From Anaerolineaceae bacterium (GTDB taxonomy: Bacteria; Chloroflexota; Anaerolineae; Anaerolineales; Anaerolineaceae): a stretch of DNA of 64,000 bases. The translations under genes and the position numbers were made by a program. Every line of letters starts with the position of its first letter. Position 1 is the first letter of the stretch. The notes beneath the pieces were generated by a model. It was given only the letters and a program-made list of their open reading frames with translations, had not been told where the DNA came from and searched no databases. Below are positions 43,066 through 51,162 of the stretch, piece by piece. Where the stretch lies: positions 60,636-124,635 of the forward strand of contig PABH01000044.1 in NCBI GenBank assembly GCA_002702705.1, given 5' to 3'.

Positions 43066-43089
43066 ATCCTGAATCCGTAGGATTTTTTT
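43066..43089 (+). terminator. Rho-independent terminator after the regulator gene
   Basis: ATCCT (43066-43070), an 8-nt loop, AGGAT (43079-43083) and then six further T. It ends the transcript with nadE and the response regulator, 50 bp after the latter's stop. Confidence 0.6.
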
Positions 43090-43107
43090 ATGCGTAGTTT
43101 TGCTGGG

Positions 43108-43794
43108 ATGAAGTTCAGCAGCCCTACGCTTTCCGTAAAGGATCTGGCGGGCTATCCTGAGATTGTGATTACCACTCAGCCAAACGATCAATCCACCAGC
43201 CGGGTAGCAGTATTGGGCGTTTTAGCCGACCTGCATGGCGAGGCGGTCCAATACGACCTGAAGCCTCTGCGCAAGTTGATTTTGGCGATCCAGCCGGATC
43301 TGATCTGTGTGGAAATCCAGTGGGTAGATTGGCTGTCTGGAAATCTAGCAGCTGCCCCTCGCGCCATTCGGGAAACGATTGTGCCGCTATGCCGGCGCAC
43401 GGATATGGTCATCATCCCGGTGGGCGGCGTGGCATCCATGGAATTTGGGGCAACCGAGGCGGATCGTTTCATCAAGATACGGCTGATCCGCGTCCTGAAT
43501 GGCTTGCAGCGGATTTCTTGGGCGGTCGTCAACCAACCGGCCGCGGTCAACTCGGACGTTTACTCGTTTTGCTGCAATCTGACCTGCGCCTTGGAACTGA
43601 ACTTGTATGGAAAAACAGCCAAAAATTTTTGGCAGGAGGTCAATGACACAATATTGAAAAATATTCTGGAAACACTCACGCGTGATCCAGGAAGGCGGGT
43701 GCTGGTCACCATAGACTGCCGCAGGCGGCAGTGGCTCGTCAAACAGCTCGCTCAAACGCCAATGGTCGATCTGGTGCATTACAACGAGCTTTAG
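43108..43794 (+). CDS. Hypothetical protein of about 228 aa
   Basis: Soluble alpha/beta protein without signal or clear membrane helix. Motifs seen: VAVLGVLADLHGEAVQYDLKPLRKLILAIQPDLICVEIQWVDW, CRRTDMVIIPVGGVASMEFG and VLVTIDCRRRQWLVKQL. The start VAVLGVLADLHGE and the EI/DCRR layout remind of TraB/PrgY-like domains, but I do not commit to that. ATG 43108 preferred over 43090, which directly abuts the terminator T-run. Confidence 0.65.
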   Translation: MKFSSPTLSVKDLAGYPEIVITTQPNDQSTSRVAVLGVLADLHGEAVQYDLKPLRKLILAIQPDLICVEIQWVDWLSGNLAAAPRAIRETIVPLCRRTDMVIIPVGGVASMEFGATEADRFIKIRLIRVLNGLQRISWAVVNQPAAVNSDVYSFCCNLTCALELNLYGKTAKNFWQEVNDTILKNILETLTRDPGRRVLVTIDCRRRQWLVKQLAQTPMVDLVHYNEL

Positions 43795-43878
43795 TATTTT
43801 GGATCTGCCAAAAGTATTTGTGGATGATCCGCCTTCCATCGTAATCCAAATTATTTGATTTTGAAAAAGGAGACAACC

Positions 43879-44190
43879 ATGTATTGGACCATCGTCATTC
43901 TCAGCGTCATCCTAGGCATCGCACCTTTTGTATTTGGTTTCAGCGGCGTTGGCGCCGCATTGTGGACCGCCCTGATCTCAGGTGTTGCGCTGCTGGTCAC
44001 GGGTATCGCCAAGTGGTATAAGGCGGCCTTTATCCTGGGCATCTGGGTCTTCGTTGCGCCGTTCATCTTGGACTTCAGCTCCACCCCGGCTGCGTTGTGG
44101 ACCTCGCTGGTCGTTGGAACCGTGATCGCGGTCTGGACCGGGATCAAGTGGTTTGGAGCAAAGTCGCCTCAATCAGCGGTTGCCCACTAG
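43879..44190 (+). CDS. SPW-repeat-type small membrane protein
   Basis: 103 aa with four membrane helices in two similar halves (YWTIVILSVILGIAPFVFGF...ALWTALISGVAL and KAAFILGIWVFVAPFILDFS...ALWTSLVVGTVIA), a duplicated unit like the SPW repeat family. AAAAGGAG fixes the ATG at 43879. Function unknown. Confidence 0.75.
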   Translation: MYWTIVILSVILGIAPFVFGFSGVGAALWTALISGVALLVTGIAKWYKAAFILGIWVFVAPFILDFSSTPAALWTSLVVGTVIAVWTGIKWFGAKSPQSAVAH

Positions 44191-44204
44191 CTCATTCCCC
44201 CTGA

Positions 44205-44360
44205 AAGCCATAGTGGATGTCGATATTGTCCAGATAAAGGAGTTTCGAGAACACTCCCGCGTTTACGGGCTATGGCTTACGAGTTCGGCAACTGGAAGAA
44301 CAATTGTATAGGGGCCCGGTTTCGAAAGAGACCAACCACTTGAGTAGACCGGGCCCAGTT
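44205..44360 (+). ncRNA. Structured leader RNA upstream of the radical SAM gene
   Basis: P1 AAGCCATAG (44205-44213) pairs with CTATGGCTT (44270-44278). Inside it, TGGA/TCCA (44214-44217/44229-44232) and CCCG/CGGG (44256-44259/44266-44269) abut P1 without spacers, giving a possible three-way junction. A further 9-bp stem GGGCCCGGT/ACCGGGCCC (44312-44320/44348-44356) ends 40 nt before the start codon. Could be a regulatory leader or riboswitch-like element; ligand unknown. Confidence 0.45.
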
Positions 44361-44395
44361 GAAAAGACATCAAGAAGTACATGGAGGAGAGAGCG

Positions 44396-45943
44396 ATGAA
44401 CGACTCGGCACAAGGCTTAAATGCAACCTTCGGACCTATCGCCAATTTACTGGCGCAGTCTGGACCAAAATTGATTCAGAACAAACCCTTACGGAAAATG
44501 ATCGTTAAGCGCCTGAAGCATGAGCTGTTTGAGGATCTGAAACAGAAACGGCAGGAAGGCAGCCCTGTCCCTGGTGTGGATGATGATAAAACTGCGTTCG
44601 GGTTATCCATCATTGACACACTGGACCGGGCCTTAGAAGGCCGCTACTTTTCTGACAAAGCGATCCACACGATATTCAATATTGTTGCCAAGGATTTGTT
44701 CCTGAAGCAAGGCGAAAATATGCGCGCTGCAGATCGGTTCCGCACGGATACGGGAAACAATGCGCCAACTTTTTTGGTCATCAGCCCGGGAAAAGCTTGT
44801 AACCTGCAATGCACTGGCTGTTACGCAAACGCAGGGATCATGACCAATGAAAATTTGAGTTGGGAAACCTTTGATCGAATCATCACGGAAGCAAAAACAT
44901 TGTGGGGTGTTCGTTTTTTCGTCATTAGCGGCGGCGAACCTATGGCTTACCGATCGGATGGCAAGGATTTGTTGGACATGGTCGAAAAACATGATGACTG
45001 CTTTTTTATGATGTATACCAATGGCACACTGATCAACGAAAAAGCCACTGAACGCCTCGCGCGGATTGGTAACCTGACCCCGGCTTTTTCCCTGGAGGGT
45101 TGGCGTGAACGAACGGATGCCCGCCGCGGCAAAGGAGTATTCGATAAAGTCTTGGCCGGGATGGACCGCCTGCGGAAGGCTGGGGTGCCGTATGGCATGT
45201 CGCTTACCGCTACCAGCGAAAACGCTGAAGAAATTCTGTCCGATGAATTCATGGACTATTTTTATAAAGAACAAGGCGTCATTTATAGCTGGATATTTCA
45301 TTACATGCCGATTGGCCGGGCGGTCTCACTTGACCTGATGCCAACCCCGCAGCAGCGCCTCTGGATGTGGCATCAATCCTGGAAGCTGATCCGGGATAAG
45401 AGTTACTTCCTGGCCGATTTCTGGAACCACGGCACGGTCTGTGACGGATGCCTCTCCGCCGGGAGTGATACCGGGGGCGGTTATTTCTACATCGATTGGA
45501 ATGGCACGGTCAGTCCCTGCGTATTTATGCCTTATTCCCCGATCAACATAAACGATGCCTATCAACGCGGTGAGACACTGAATGACGTGTGGAAGGATCC
45601 GTTCTTTGCATCACTGCGAAATTGGCAGAAATCATATAAGCAGAAGGATGGCAACTGGCTTATGCCGTGTCCCATCCGTGATCATCATGCTGACCTGCGC
45701 AAGATGATTGCCGAATATGAACCAGAACCGTCCGACGAGAGTGCCAGAGAAGCGCTCCTCGATACCGATTATGCAGATGGTATGGACCGCTATGATCAAG
45801 AGTACCAATTCTTATCAGACTTAGTCTGGCAGTTGCATTACCTCCGGCCATCCGATCGGGACGACTTTCTAATCAGGGACCTTCCAGATATCTCATCCCT
45901 GCTTGAAAAAAAGGAAACTCTGCCTGCTGCTGACCTCGTTTGA
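44396..45943 (+). CDS. Radical SAM / SPASM-like enzyme
   Basis: About 515 aa. Radical SAM cluster KACNLQCTGCYANAG (residues about 134-143; C-x3-C-x2-C), GGEPM motif, FSLEGWRERTDARRG, and further cysteines in the C-terminal half (CDGCLSAGSDTGGGYFYID, SPCVFMPYSPIN, CPIRDHH) as in auxiliary-cluster domains. A strong GGAGGAGAG precedes ATG 44396. No precursor peptide is seen nearby, so this is not an obvious RiPP maturase. Followed by a patatin-like gene with related spacing; substrate unknown, a lipid or head group is possible from context. Confidence 0.85.
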   Translation: MNDSAQGLNATFGPIANLLAQSGPKLIQNKPLRKMIVKRLKHELFEDLKQKRQEGSPVPGVDDDKTAFGLSIIDTLDRALEGRYFSDKAIHTIFNIVAKDLFLKQGENMRAADRFRTDTGNNAPTFLVISPGKACNLQCTGCYANAGIMTNENLSWETFDRIITEAKTLWGVRFFVISGGEPMAYRSDGKDLLDMVEKHDDCFFMMYTNGTLINEKATERLARIGNLTPAFSLEGWRERTDARRGKGVFDKVLAGMDRLRKAGVPYGMSLTATSENAEEILSDEFMDYFYKEQGVIYSWIFHYMPIGRAVSLDLMPTPQQRLWMWHQSWKLIRDKSYFLADFWNHGTVCDGCLSAGSDTGGGYFYIDWNGTVSPCVFMPYSPININDAYQRGETLNDVWKDPFFASLRNWQKSYKQKDGNWLMPCPIRDHHADLRKMIAEYEPEPSDESAREALLDTDYADGMDRYDQEYQFLSDLVWQLHYLRPSDRDDFLIRDLPDISSLLEKKETLPAADLV

Positions 45944-45981
45944 AAGGAATGCCGGCGCATAGAAAATGGAAGGGTAAAACG

Positions 45982-46884
45982 ATGGAAGAAAGACGATTAG
46001 CGTTTGTGCTCAGCGGCGGTGGCGCCCGGGGGGCATTTCAAGCAGGTGCCCTGAGAGCCTTGTTCGAGAACAATATCCATCCCGAAATTCTGGTAGGCAC
46101 CTCCATCGGGGCCATGAATGCCGCTTTCCTGGCTGTCCACGGATTTAATTCATCCAGCATTGACCTATTGATCCGGACCTGGCTGGATTCAGCCAAAAAG
46201 GAAATCTTACCCACGAATATTAATTGGCTTGCCCTGCGGACCATCCTCAAAACACCCGATTTCCGCTGTTATAAAAAGGTGCAAACCTTCCTCGAATCCA
46301 ACGGGATTGGGCCAGACTTGCGTTTCAGAGATATTCGTGAGGTCCAGCTCTATCTGGTGGCTGTCGACCTGTACACCGGGCAACTGGTTTTATACGGGCA
46401 GGACCCTAACCAATCGGTCTTAGAAGGCGTACTGGCATCCAGCGCCCTGCCGCCTTTCTTTCCACTGTTCGAGCGCGATGGCAAACTACTGATGGACGGT
46501 GGGATGGTGAGCAACTTGCCGGTCGAAGCTGCCGTTTCAGAGGGCGCAACGGAAATTCTGGCCCTGGATGTGACGGATCTGCGAAAAGCCGCTAAAGGGG
46601 CGACCAATCTGAAAGCGTATCTCCGCAAATTAGTGAATGCCTCCGAACAACGCCATATAGCATTGGAAATTGCGCTCGCAAGAGAGAAAGGAATTCCGGT
46701 CCACCATATCCCCCTGCATGGACCAGATTCGGTCTCGGTAGCGGACTTCGGCGCTGCTAAAGCGTCAATCCAGATCGGATATGACATCACGAACCAATGG
46801 GTAGAACAATGGAACGCCACCTACGGAAACCATCAGCCGATTGAAGTTCAGCTAGATCAAGCCGTATCTCTATGGTCACGATAA
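45982..46884 (+). CDS. Patatin-like phospholipase
   Basis: About 300 aa. Oxyanion-type loop LSGGGARGAFQAGAL, nucleophile elbow GTSIGAMNAA (G-x-S-x-G) and the dyad Asp in MDGGMVSNLPV. Start ATG 45982 (GAAGGGTAAAACG upstream). Related to RssA/YjjU-type patatins that hydrolyse acyl ester bonds in phospholipids. Adjacent genes for CFA synthase and DegV support a lipid context. Confidence 0.88.
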   Translation: MEERRLAFVLSGGGARGAFQAGALRALFENNIHPEILVGTSIGAMNAAFLAVHGFNSSSIDLLIRTWLDSAKKEILPTNINWLALRTILKTPDFRCYKKVQTFLESNGIGPDLRFRDIREVQLYLVAVDLYTGQLVLYGQDPNQSVLEGVLASSALPPFFPLFERDGKLLMDGGMVSNLPVEAAVSEGATEILALDVTDLRKAAKGATNLKAYLRKLVNASEQRHIALEIALAREKGIPVHHIPLHGPDSVSVADFGAAKASIQIGYDITNQWVEQWNATYGNHQPIEVQLDQAVSLWSR

Positions 46885-47081
46885 TCACCCACAGCACCGC
46901 GTACTTAAGCCCGGACCAGGTGTCATAGTCCCATAAAAAATGATTGATGCGTATCTGCGAGAGGTATTTCCATCCCGTCCGGTGACTGCAAGCCCTTTCA
47001 AGCCTTGCAAGCTGGTTCAACTCCGGTTTGGGATGACCAGATTGGAATCGTCCATTTGAAACAATCGCTCAAGGAGACAAA

Positions 47082-48440
47082 ATGTCACACTTTACCATGA
47101 ACACAAAGGAGCAGGTAGTCGAGCAGTCTATAACGCTCCTGGATCATATTTTCCCATCTCCCCGCAGCTTCACCATTCGCTTGTGGAATCAGGAAGAGAT
47201 ACCAGCCGAATTGGATTCTACTTTTGTCCTTGTATTGAAACACCCCGGAACGCTGCGCCGCATGTTTACACCTCCGATCGAACTGGCCCTGGGTGAAGCG
47301 TATATTTATCAAGATTTTGATATCGAAGGTGACTTATATGCCGCCTTTGGACTGATCGATACCTTGAGCAGGCGGATTTTCAGCCCAACGGATGTGGCGG
47401 CCCTGATCAAAGAGGTTCAAAGCCTGCCCAAAACCGGCATAGAGCGTTCAACCACGCGGAAACCGTTCGATTTAAAAGGTGAGCTTCACTCTCCCAAAAG
47501 AGATTGTGATGCTGTTCGCTTCCATTACGACGTAGGCAACGATTTCTACGCTTTATGGCTGGACCGCCAGATGCAGTACTCCTGCGGCTATTTTCCGACC
47601 GGCATGGAAGATCTCGATACAGCCCAGGACAAAAAAATCGAGCATATCTGCCGTAAACTGCGCTTTAAACCCGGCGAGCGTCTGCTGGATATTGGCTGTG
47701 GTTGGGGTGGCCTGGTGATGGCGGCTGCACAGCGATATGGTGTCAGCGTGCTGGGCGTTACACTCAGCGAACGCCAGGCCGAGTATGGAGCCGAACAATC
47801 TGCTCGCCTGGGGTTAAGCGGCCAGGTACGGGTCGAGATGCGTGATTATCGAGATTTGGAAAAGGAGTCGTTCGACAAGATCGTCAGCGTGGGCATGTTC
47901 GAGCACGTTGGCCGAAATCACCTGCCAGAATACTTCTCACAAGTGTATCAGCTGCTCAAACCCGGCGGTCTGTTTCTCAATCACGGCATCTCTCGCCGGA
48001 GCCAGCCGGCCGACCTGGCTTTGCTTCAAGGATTCAACGGACATGGAAAGTCCGCCGCAAATGGACCGAGCTTCTTTGAACGGAAAGTGCTCGGCGCGGG
48101 TTCTTTCTCCCAGCGGTATATTTTTCCAGACGGCGAGTTGGTCCCGGTCAGTGAGGCGAATTTCATCGCCGAGACAGCGGGTTTTGAAGTACGCGATGTC
48201 GAGAATTTGCGCGAGCATTATGCCCTTACCCTGCGTCATTGGGTGCGGCGGTTGGAAGACCAGCACGAGGAGGCAGTACAACTGGTAGGCGAATCAGTGT
48301 ATCGGACATGGCGGTTGTATATGAGTTTCTGCGTGCTCGGTTTTGAGACTGGCCAGACAAACATCAACCAGTCCCTATTGGCAAAACCAGTCAACGGTAA
48401 GGTCAATCTGCCAATGAGCCGGGCCTACCTGTACAAATGA
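47082..48440 (+). CDS. cfa: Cyclopropane-fatty-acyl-phospholipid synthase
   Basis: 452 aa. SAM site LLDIGCGWGGLVMAAAQ, FHYDVGNDFYALWLD and YSCGYF in the N-terminal half, GFETGQTNINQSLL near the end. It adds a methylene (or methyl) across acyl double bonds of membrane phospholipids. AAGGAG upstream of ATG 47082. Overlaps the next open frame by 4 bp. The preceding 200 bp (46885-47081) has no gene. Confidence 0.9.
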   Translation: MSHFTMNTKEQVVEQSITLLDHIFPSPRSFTIRLWNQEEIPAELDSTFVLVLKHPGTLRRMFTPPIELALGEAYIYQDFDIEGDLYAAFGLIDTLSRRIFSPTDVAALIKEVQSLPKTGIERSTTRKPFDLKGELHSPKRDCDAVRFHYDVGNDFYALWLDRQMQYSCGYFPTGMEDLDTAQDKKIEHICRKLRFKPGERLLDIGCGWGGLVMAAAQRYGVSVLGVTLSERQAEYGAEQSARLGLSGQVRVEMRDYRDLEKESFDKIVSVGMFEHVGRNHLPEYFSQVYQLLKPGGLFLNHGISRRSQPADLALLQGFNGHGKSAANGPSFFERKVLGAGSFSQRYIFPDGELVPVSEANFIAETAGFEVRDVENLREHYALTLRHWVRRLEDQHEEAVQLVGESVYRTWRLYMSFCVLGFETGQTNINQSLLAKPVNGKVNLPMSRAYLYK

Positions 48441-48532
48441 AAACGGCCCTTACAGCCAATTCGGAAAAATCACAAGGGCCGATTGGCAACTGGAATGCCC
48501 TTTCTCGTATTCTTTATCGAAAGGACTTAAAA

Positions 48533-49381
48533 ATGAATCCTGTCATGATTGTCACTGATAGTAGTGCTTATCTGCCTCCCAATTTGGTCGCCGCTCAACC
48601 GATTCGCGTCATCCCGCTCGCGTTGAACTGGGATAGGCAGACCTATCGAGATGGCGTTGATATCCAGGCAACCGAATTCTATAACCGCCTGTTGAAATCC
48701 TCCAGCCTGCCGAGCACGAGCCAGATCCCACCGGGCGATTTTGAAAACATCATCAAAGAACTTCTGGCTGCAGATTATGATGTGCTACTGCTGCCAATCT
48801 CCAGCGGCATCTCCGGTTCCTACCAATCAGCCGCCTCCGTGGTAAACAATTTTCCACCTGGCCGTGTAGTTTTGCTGGACACGAAACTGGTTTCCATGGC
48901 CCTGGGTTTCCAGGTATTGGCGGCGGCGCGCGCCGCCGCTGCCGGGGCAAACCTGACAGAATGCAAGCAGACCGCACAGCAGGCATACGGGCATATCGGT
49001 GTGTTCTTTACTGTCGATACGCTCAAATACCTGGCCGCCGGCGGGCGGATCAACAGCGCCAAACGGTTGTTAGGAGCAGCTCTGGACATAAAACCCATTC
49101 TCGAGATCCGTGACGGTAAAATTGAACTTGTCAATAGTGTCAGAACGCGTAATAAAGCGATTGATAGGATGCTCCAGATGGTAGAAAAGGAAATTGGCGG
49201 ACGCTCCCCAGTGCGCATTTCAGTTTTCCACGCCCTGGCGCCCGAAACTGCCGAAGAATTGTTGGAAACCGCCCGATTGCGCTTTTCACCGATAGAATAC
49301 TTCCTGTCAGAAATCAGCCCGGTGGTCGGTTCACACGTCGGGCCGAGTACGGTCGCTATCGCATATCATGCCGGAGGGTAA
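48533..49381 (+). CDS. DegV/FakB-family fatty-acid-binding protein
   Basis: About 282 aa. MIVTDSSAYLP start, SSGISGSYQSA, VLLDTKLVSMALGFQ, TLKYLAAGGRI and the end VGPSTVAIAYH are DegV features. DegV/FakB proteins bind a fatty acid for phosphorylation by FakA. ATG 48533 with AAAGGA upstream fits better than the frame opening 96 bp earlier. It closes the lipid cluster; a FakA kinase is not seen here. Confidence 0.88.
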   Translation: MNPVMIVTDSSAYLPPNLVAAQPIRVIPLALNWDRQTYRDGVDIQATEFYNRLLKSSSLPSTSQIPPGDFENIIKELLAADYDVLLLPISSGISGSYQSAASVVNNFPPGRVVLLDTKLVSMALGFQVLAAARAAAAGANLTECKQTAQQAYGHIGVFFTVDTLKYLAAGGRINSAKRLLGAALDIKPILEIRDGKIELVNSVRTRNKAIDRMLQMVEKEIGGRSPVRISVFHALAPETAEELLETARLRFSPIEYFLSEISPVVGSHVGPSTVAIAYHAGG

Positions 49382-49682
49382 GATTGAACAGACACACTAG
49401 GTAGGCAATACCCGAAGGTACAAGGTTCATGAACACCGGCCATTATTAGAACTTGAAACTCAGCTGGTTGACCGATAAAGGAAAGCAATTTAGAAATATT
49501 TTCTTCTGAAAGTTCTGAGGTGGATGTATTCGGTATCACGAATGTATGTTACCGTAGAATAATTCTCTATGTGCATTTCTTGAACTATCATAGATTCTTC
49601 ATGTGAAGCTCATCATAAAGTAATTGATTCAGAAATTTTGGTTGCTTAATGATTCGTCTAGCACATACCCAGAACAGGTAAA
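49382..49682. other. Intergenic 300 bp at the right edge of the cargo island
   Basis: No coding frame, RNA or clear repeat recognised. It lies just before the intact copy of the duplicated gene and is more AT-rich than the genes to its left, so it is where the GC-rich cargo ends. Confidence 0.45.
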
Positions 49683-50168
49683 TCACGGATCTGGGTATAT
49701 TTGTACCCGAACTTGCCTAAATTTACATCCATACGCTGCCGGCTTACCCACCATCGTCCAGGATAATCTTTCAACCGTATTCCACCAAATACCAGGCACT
49801 TCATACCACTTCGCACCGGCTACATCCTTTGGGATATCTGGATCAGAGGAAGTGCCACGAGCAAGAAATCCGTCTGGGTGGATTCCAACTTCGGTATAAA
49901 CGAATGAATAGATGGGACCCAGAGCGACCAGTGATAGCATCATCCCCCAACCACACCGGGAGGGCTCAACTGTTTTTGCAGCATCAATCCGGTCGGCAAT
50001 AAAATCGAAATAGGTCATCCCCTTTGGAGCCTGGGGAACCTGCATGGGTTGGTTACCCTTGTAAGCAATAAACAAGATGCTGGAGCAAATCGCCAGGATA
50101 ACCGCAGTCTTAATAACACTCCCAATCAACTTAAGAAACATTCCGATGAATTTCATTTTCTCCTTCAT
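49683..50168 (-). CDS. Membrane-anchored hypothetical protein (intact paralogue)
   Basis: 161 aa. An N-terminal membrane helix (residues about 11-35), then AYKGNQPMQVPQAPKGMTYFDFIADRIDAAK and a segment CGWGMMLSLVALGPIYSFVYTEVGIHPDG with a second hydrophobic stretch, ending GKPAAYGCKFRQVR. Function unknown. A 5'-truncated copy lies at 26856-27134. It follows the RHH gene with a 38-bp overlap; an alternative start is ATG 50156. Confidence 0.7.
   Translation of the reverse strand: MKEKMKFIGMFLKLIGSVIKTAVILAICSSILFIAYKGNQPMQVPQAPKGMTYFDFIADRIDAAKTVEPSRCGWGMMLSLVALGPIYSFVYTEVGIHPDGFLARGTSSDPDIPKDVAGAKWYEVPGIWWNTVERLSWTMVGKPAAYGCKFRQVRVQIYPDP
49715..49982 (-). repeat. Right copy of the 268-bp duplication
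   Basis: Aligns without gaps to 26867-27134 with about 35 differences (hand count). It lies inside the intact gene. The two direct copies bracket about 22.6 kb of unrelated cargo. Confidence 0.75.
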
Positions 50169-50385
50169 TTCCTTTATCTATCTGATACTGATCTTCTGGT
50201 CGGGCTCCCTCTCGTAGGACCCGGTTATAACGAATTTCCTCCCGATACATTCGGTCCAGTGCCACTTCAATCACATCGCTTTCACTCCGTCCCATTACGC
50301 TTGCCATCGCTCTTAATTGACTCACGCCTTCTGGGCTTATTCGAAAAGATCGTACTGGTTTACTCGCAGAATTTGTTTTCGGCAT
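50131..50385 (-). CDS. Ribbon-helix-helix (CopG-type) regulator
   Basis: 84 aa. PVRSFRISPEGVSQLRAMASVMGRSESDVIEVALDRMYREE is the strand-helix-helix pattern of CopG/Arc proteins, and the tail is charged. Its promoter contains overlapping inverted motifs. AGGAGG upstream of ATG 50385. It may repress the following membrane gene, with which it overlaps by 38 bp. Confidence 0.8.
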   Translation of the reverse strand: MPKTNSASKPVRSFRISPEGVSQLRAMASVMGRSESDVIEVALDRMYREEIRYNRVLREGARPEDQYQIDKGNEGENEIHRNVS

Positions 50386-50404
50386 TTTTAACCTCCTCTA
50401 ACAA

Positions 50405-50433
50405 ATAGTAATACTAGAGTATACTATTGTCAA
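50405..50433 (-). promoter_or_regulatory. Promoter of RHH operon with inverted ATAGTA/TACTAT motif
   Basis: Minus strand TTGACA (50433-50428), 17-bp spacer, TACTAT (50410-50405). The spacer and -10 contain an imperfect palindrome with ATAGTA and TACTAT halves, a likely autoregulatory operator of the RHH protein. Confidence 0.55.
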
Positions 50434-50586
50434 TCATAAACACATAGATCTTGTCAGGAACCAAAGGGGAGTCCATAATTGGAATAATCTCTTTGTCCCT
50501 TTTGCCAAATTTTTCCGAATTACTTATAGAGCTCAAAAATAAATATTCCCTGCAGGATGTTGTTGAAGTGATAAGAGGAGAAATTT

Positions 50587-51162
50587 ATGGCAGAAAGCAG
50601 TATGGAATTGACGTCAGAAAAAATTGATCGAATGACAGATGAAATAAGGATAATAAAAGCCGCGAGACAGGACCCCAAGGTATTTGGAGAATTGTATAAG
50701 TTGTATGTTGAACAAGTCTTCCGATACCTTTTCAGCAGGATAGGTAATGTGCATGAAGCAGAAGATGTTACAGCTCAGACATTTCTTGCGGCTTTTGAAT
50801 CCTTTGATAAATTTCGACAGGATGGGCACTTTGCTTCCTGGTTATTTGGAATTGCTCGTAATAAAGCAATGGACCATTTCCGCCGACGGGATCGTTCGTC
50901 ACATGTGGATGAATTCAATGAATTACCTGTGGAAGACTATGCCTTAGTCAGGATGATAAAGACAGAACAGGAAGAAGCATTGTCAAAACTCATCCAGACT
51001 TTGCCCGAAGAAGACCGCGAACTACTCCGTCTCCGTTTCTTGGCAGATATGAGTTACCCAGAAATCGCTCGTTTTCTTCATCGTAATGAAGACGCTGTTA
51101 AAAAAACTACATACCGGTTACTGGCACGGTTGCATAGCCAGTTGGAGGTTTCAAATGAATGA
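50587..51162 (+). CDS. ECF-type sigma-70 factor
   Basis: 191 aa. Region 2: AEDVTAQTFLAAFESFDKF and HFASWLFGIARNKAMDHFRRRDR; region 4: LPEEDRELLRLRFLADMSYPEIARFLHRNEDAVKKTTYRLL. GAGGAG upstream of ATG 50587. The 3' end overlaps the anti-sigma-like gene. It directs RNA polymerase to stress or envelope promoters, probably held by the downstream protein. Confidence 0.9.
   Translation: MAESSMELTSEKIDRMTDEIRIIKAARQDPKVFGELYKLYVEQVFRYLFSRIGNVHEAEDVTAQTFLAAFESFDKFRQDGHFASWLFGIARNKAMDHFRRRDRSSHVDEFNELPVEDYALVRMIKTEQEEALSKLIQTLPEEDRELLRLRFLADMSYPEIARFLHRNEDAVKKTTYRLLARLHSQLEVSNE

Noticed and set aside
44396..45943. Radical SAM gene as a RiPP maturase cluster
   Set aside because: No precursor-like short peptide with a leader was found in adjacent gaps, and the neighbours are lipid genes.
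46885..47081. Minus-strand frame with a membrane-helix-like segment before cfa
   Set aside because: Only a short hydrophobic stretch; overlaps the patatin 3' end and has no clear start signal.
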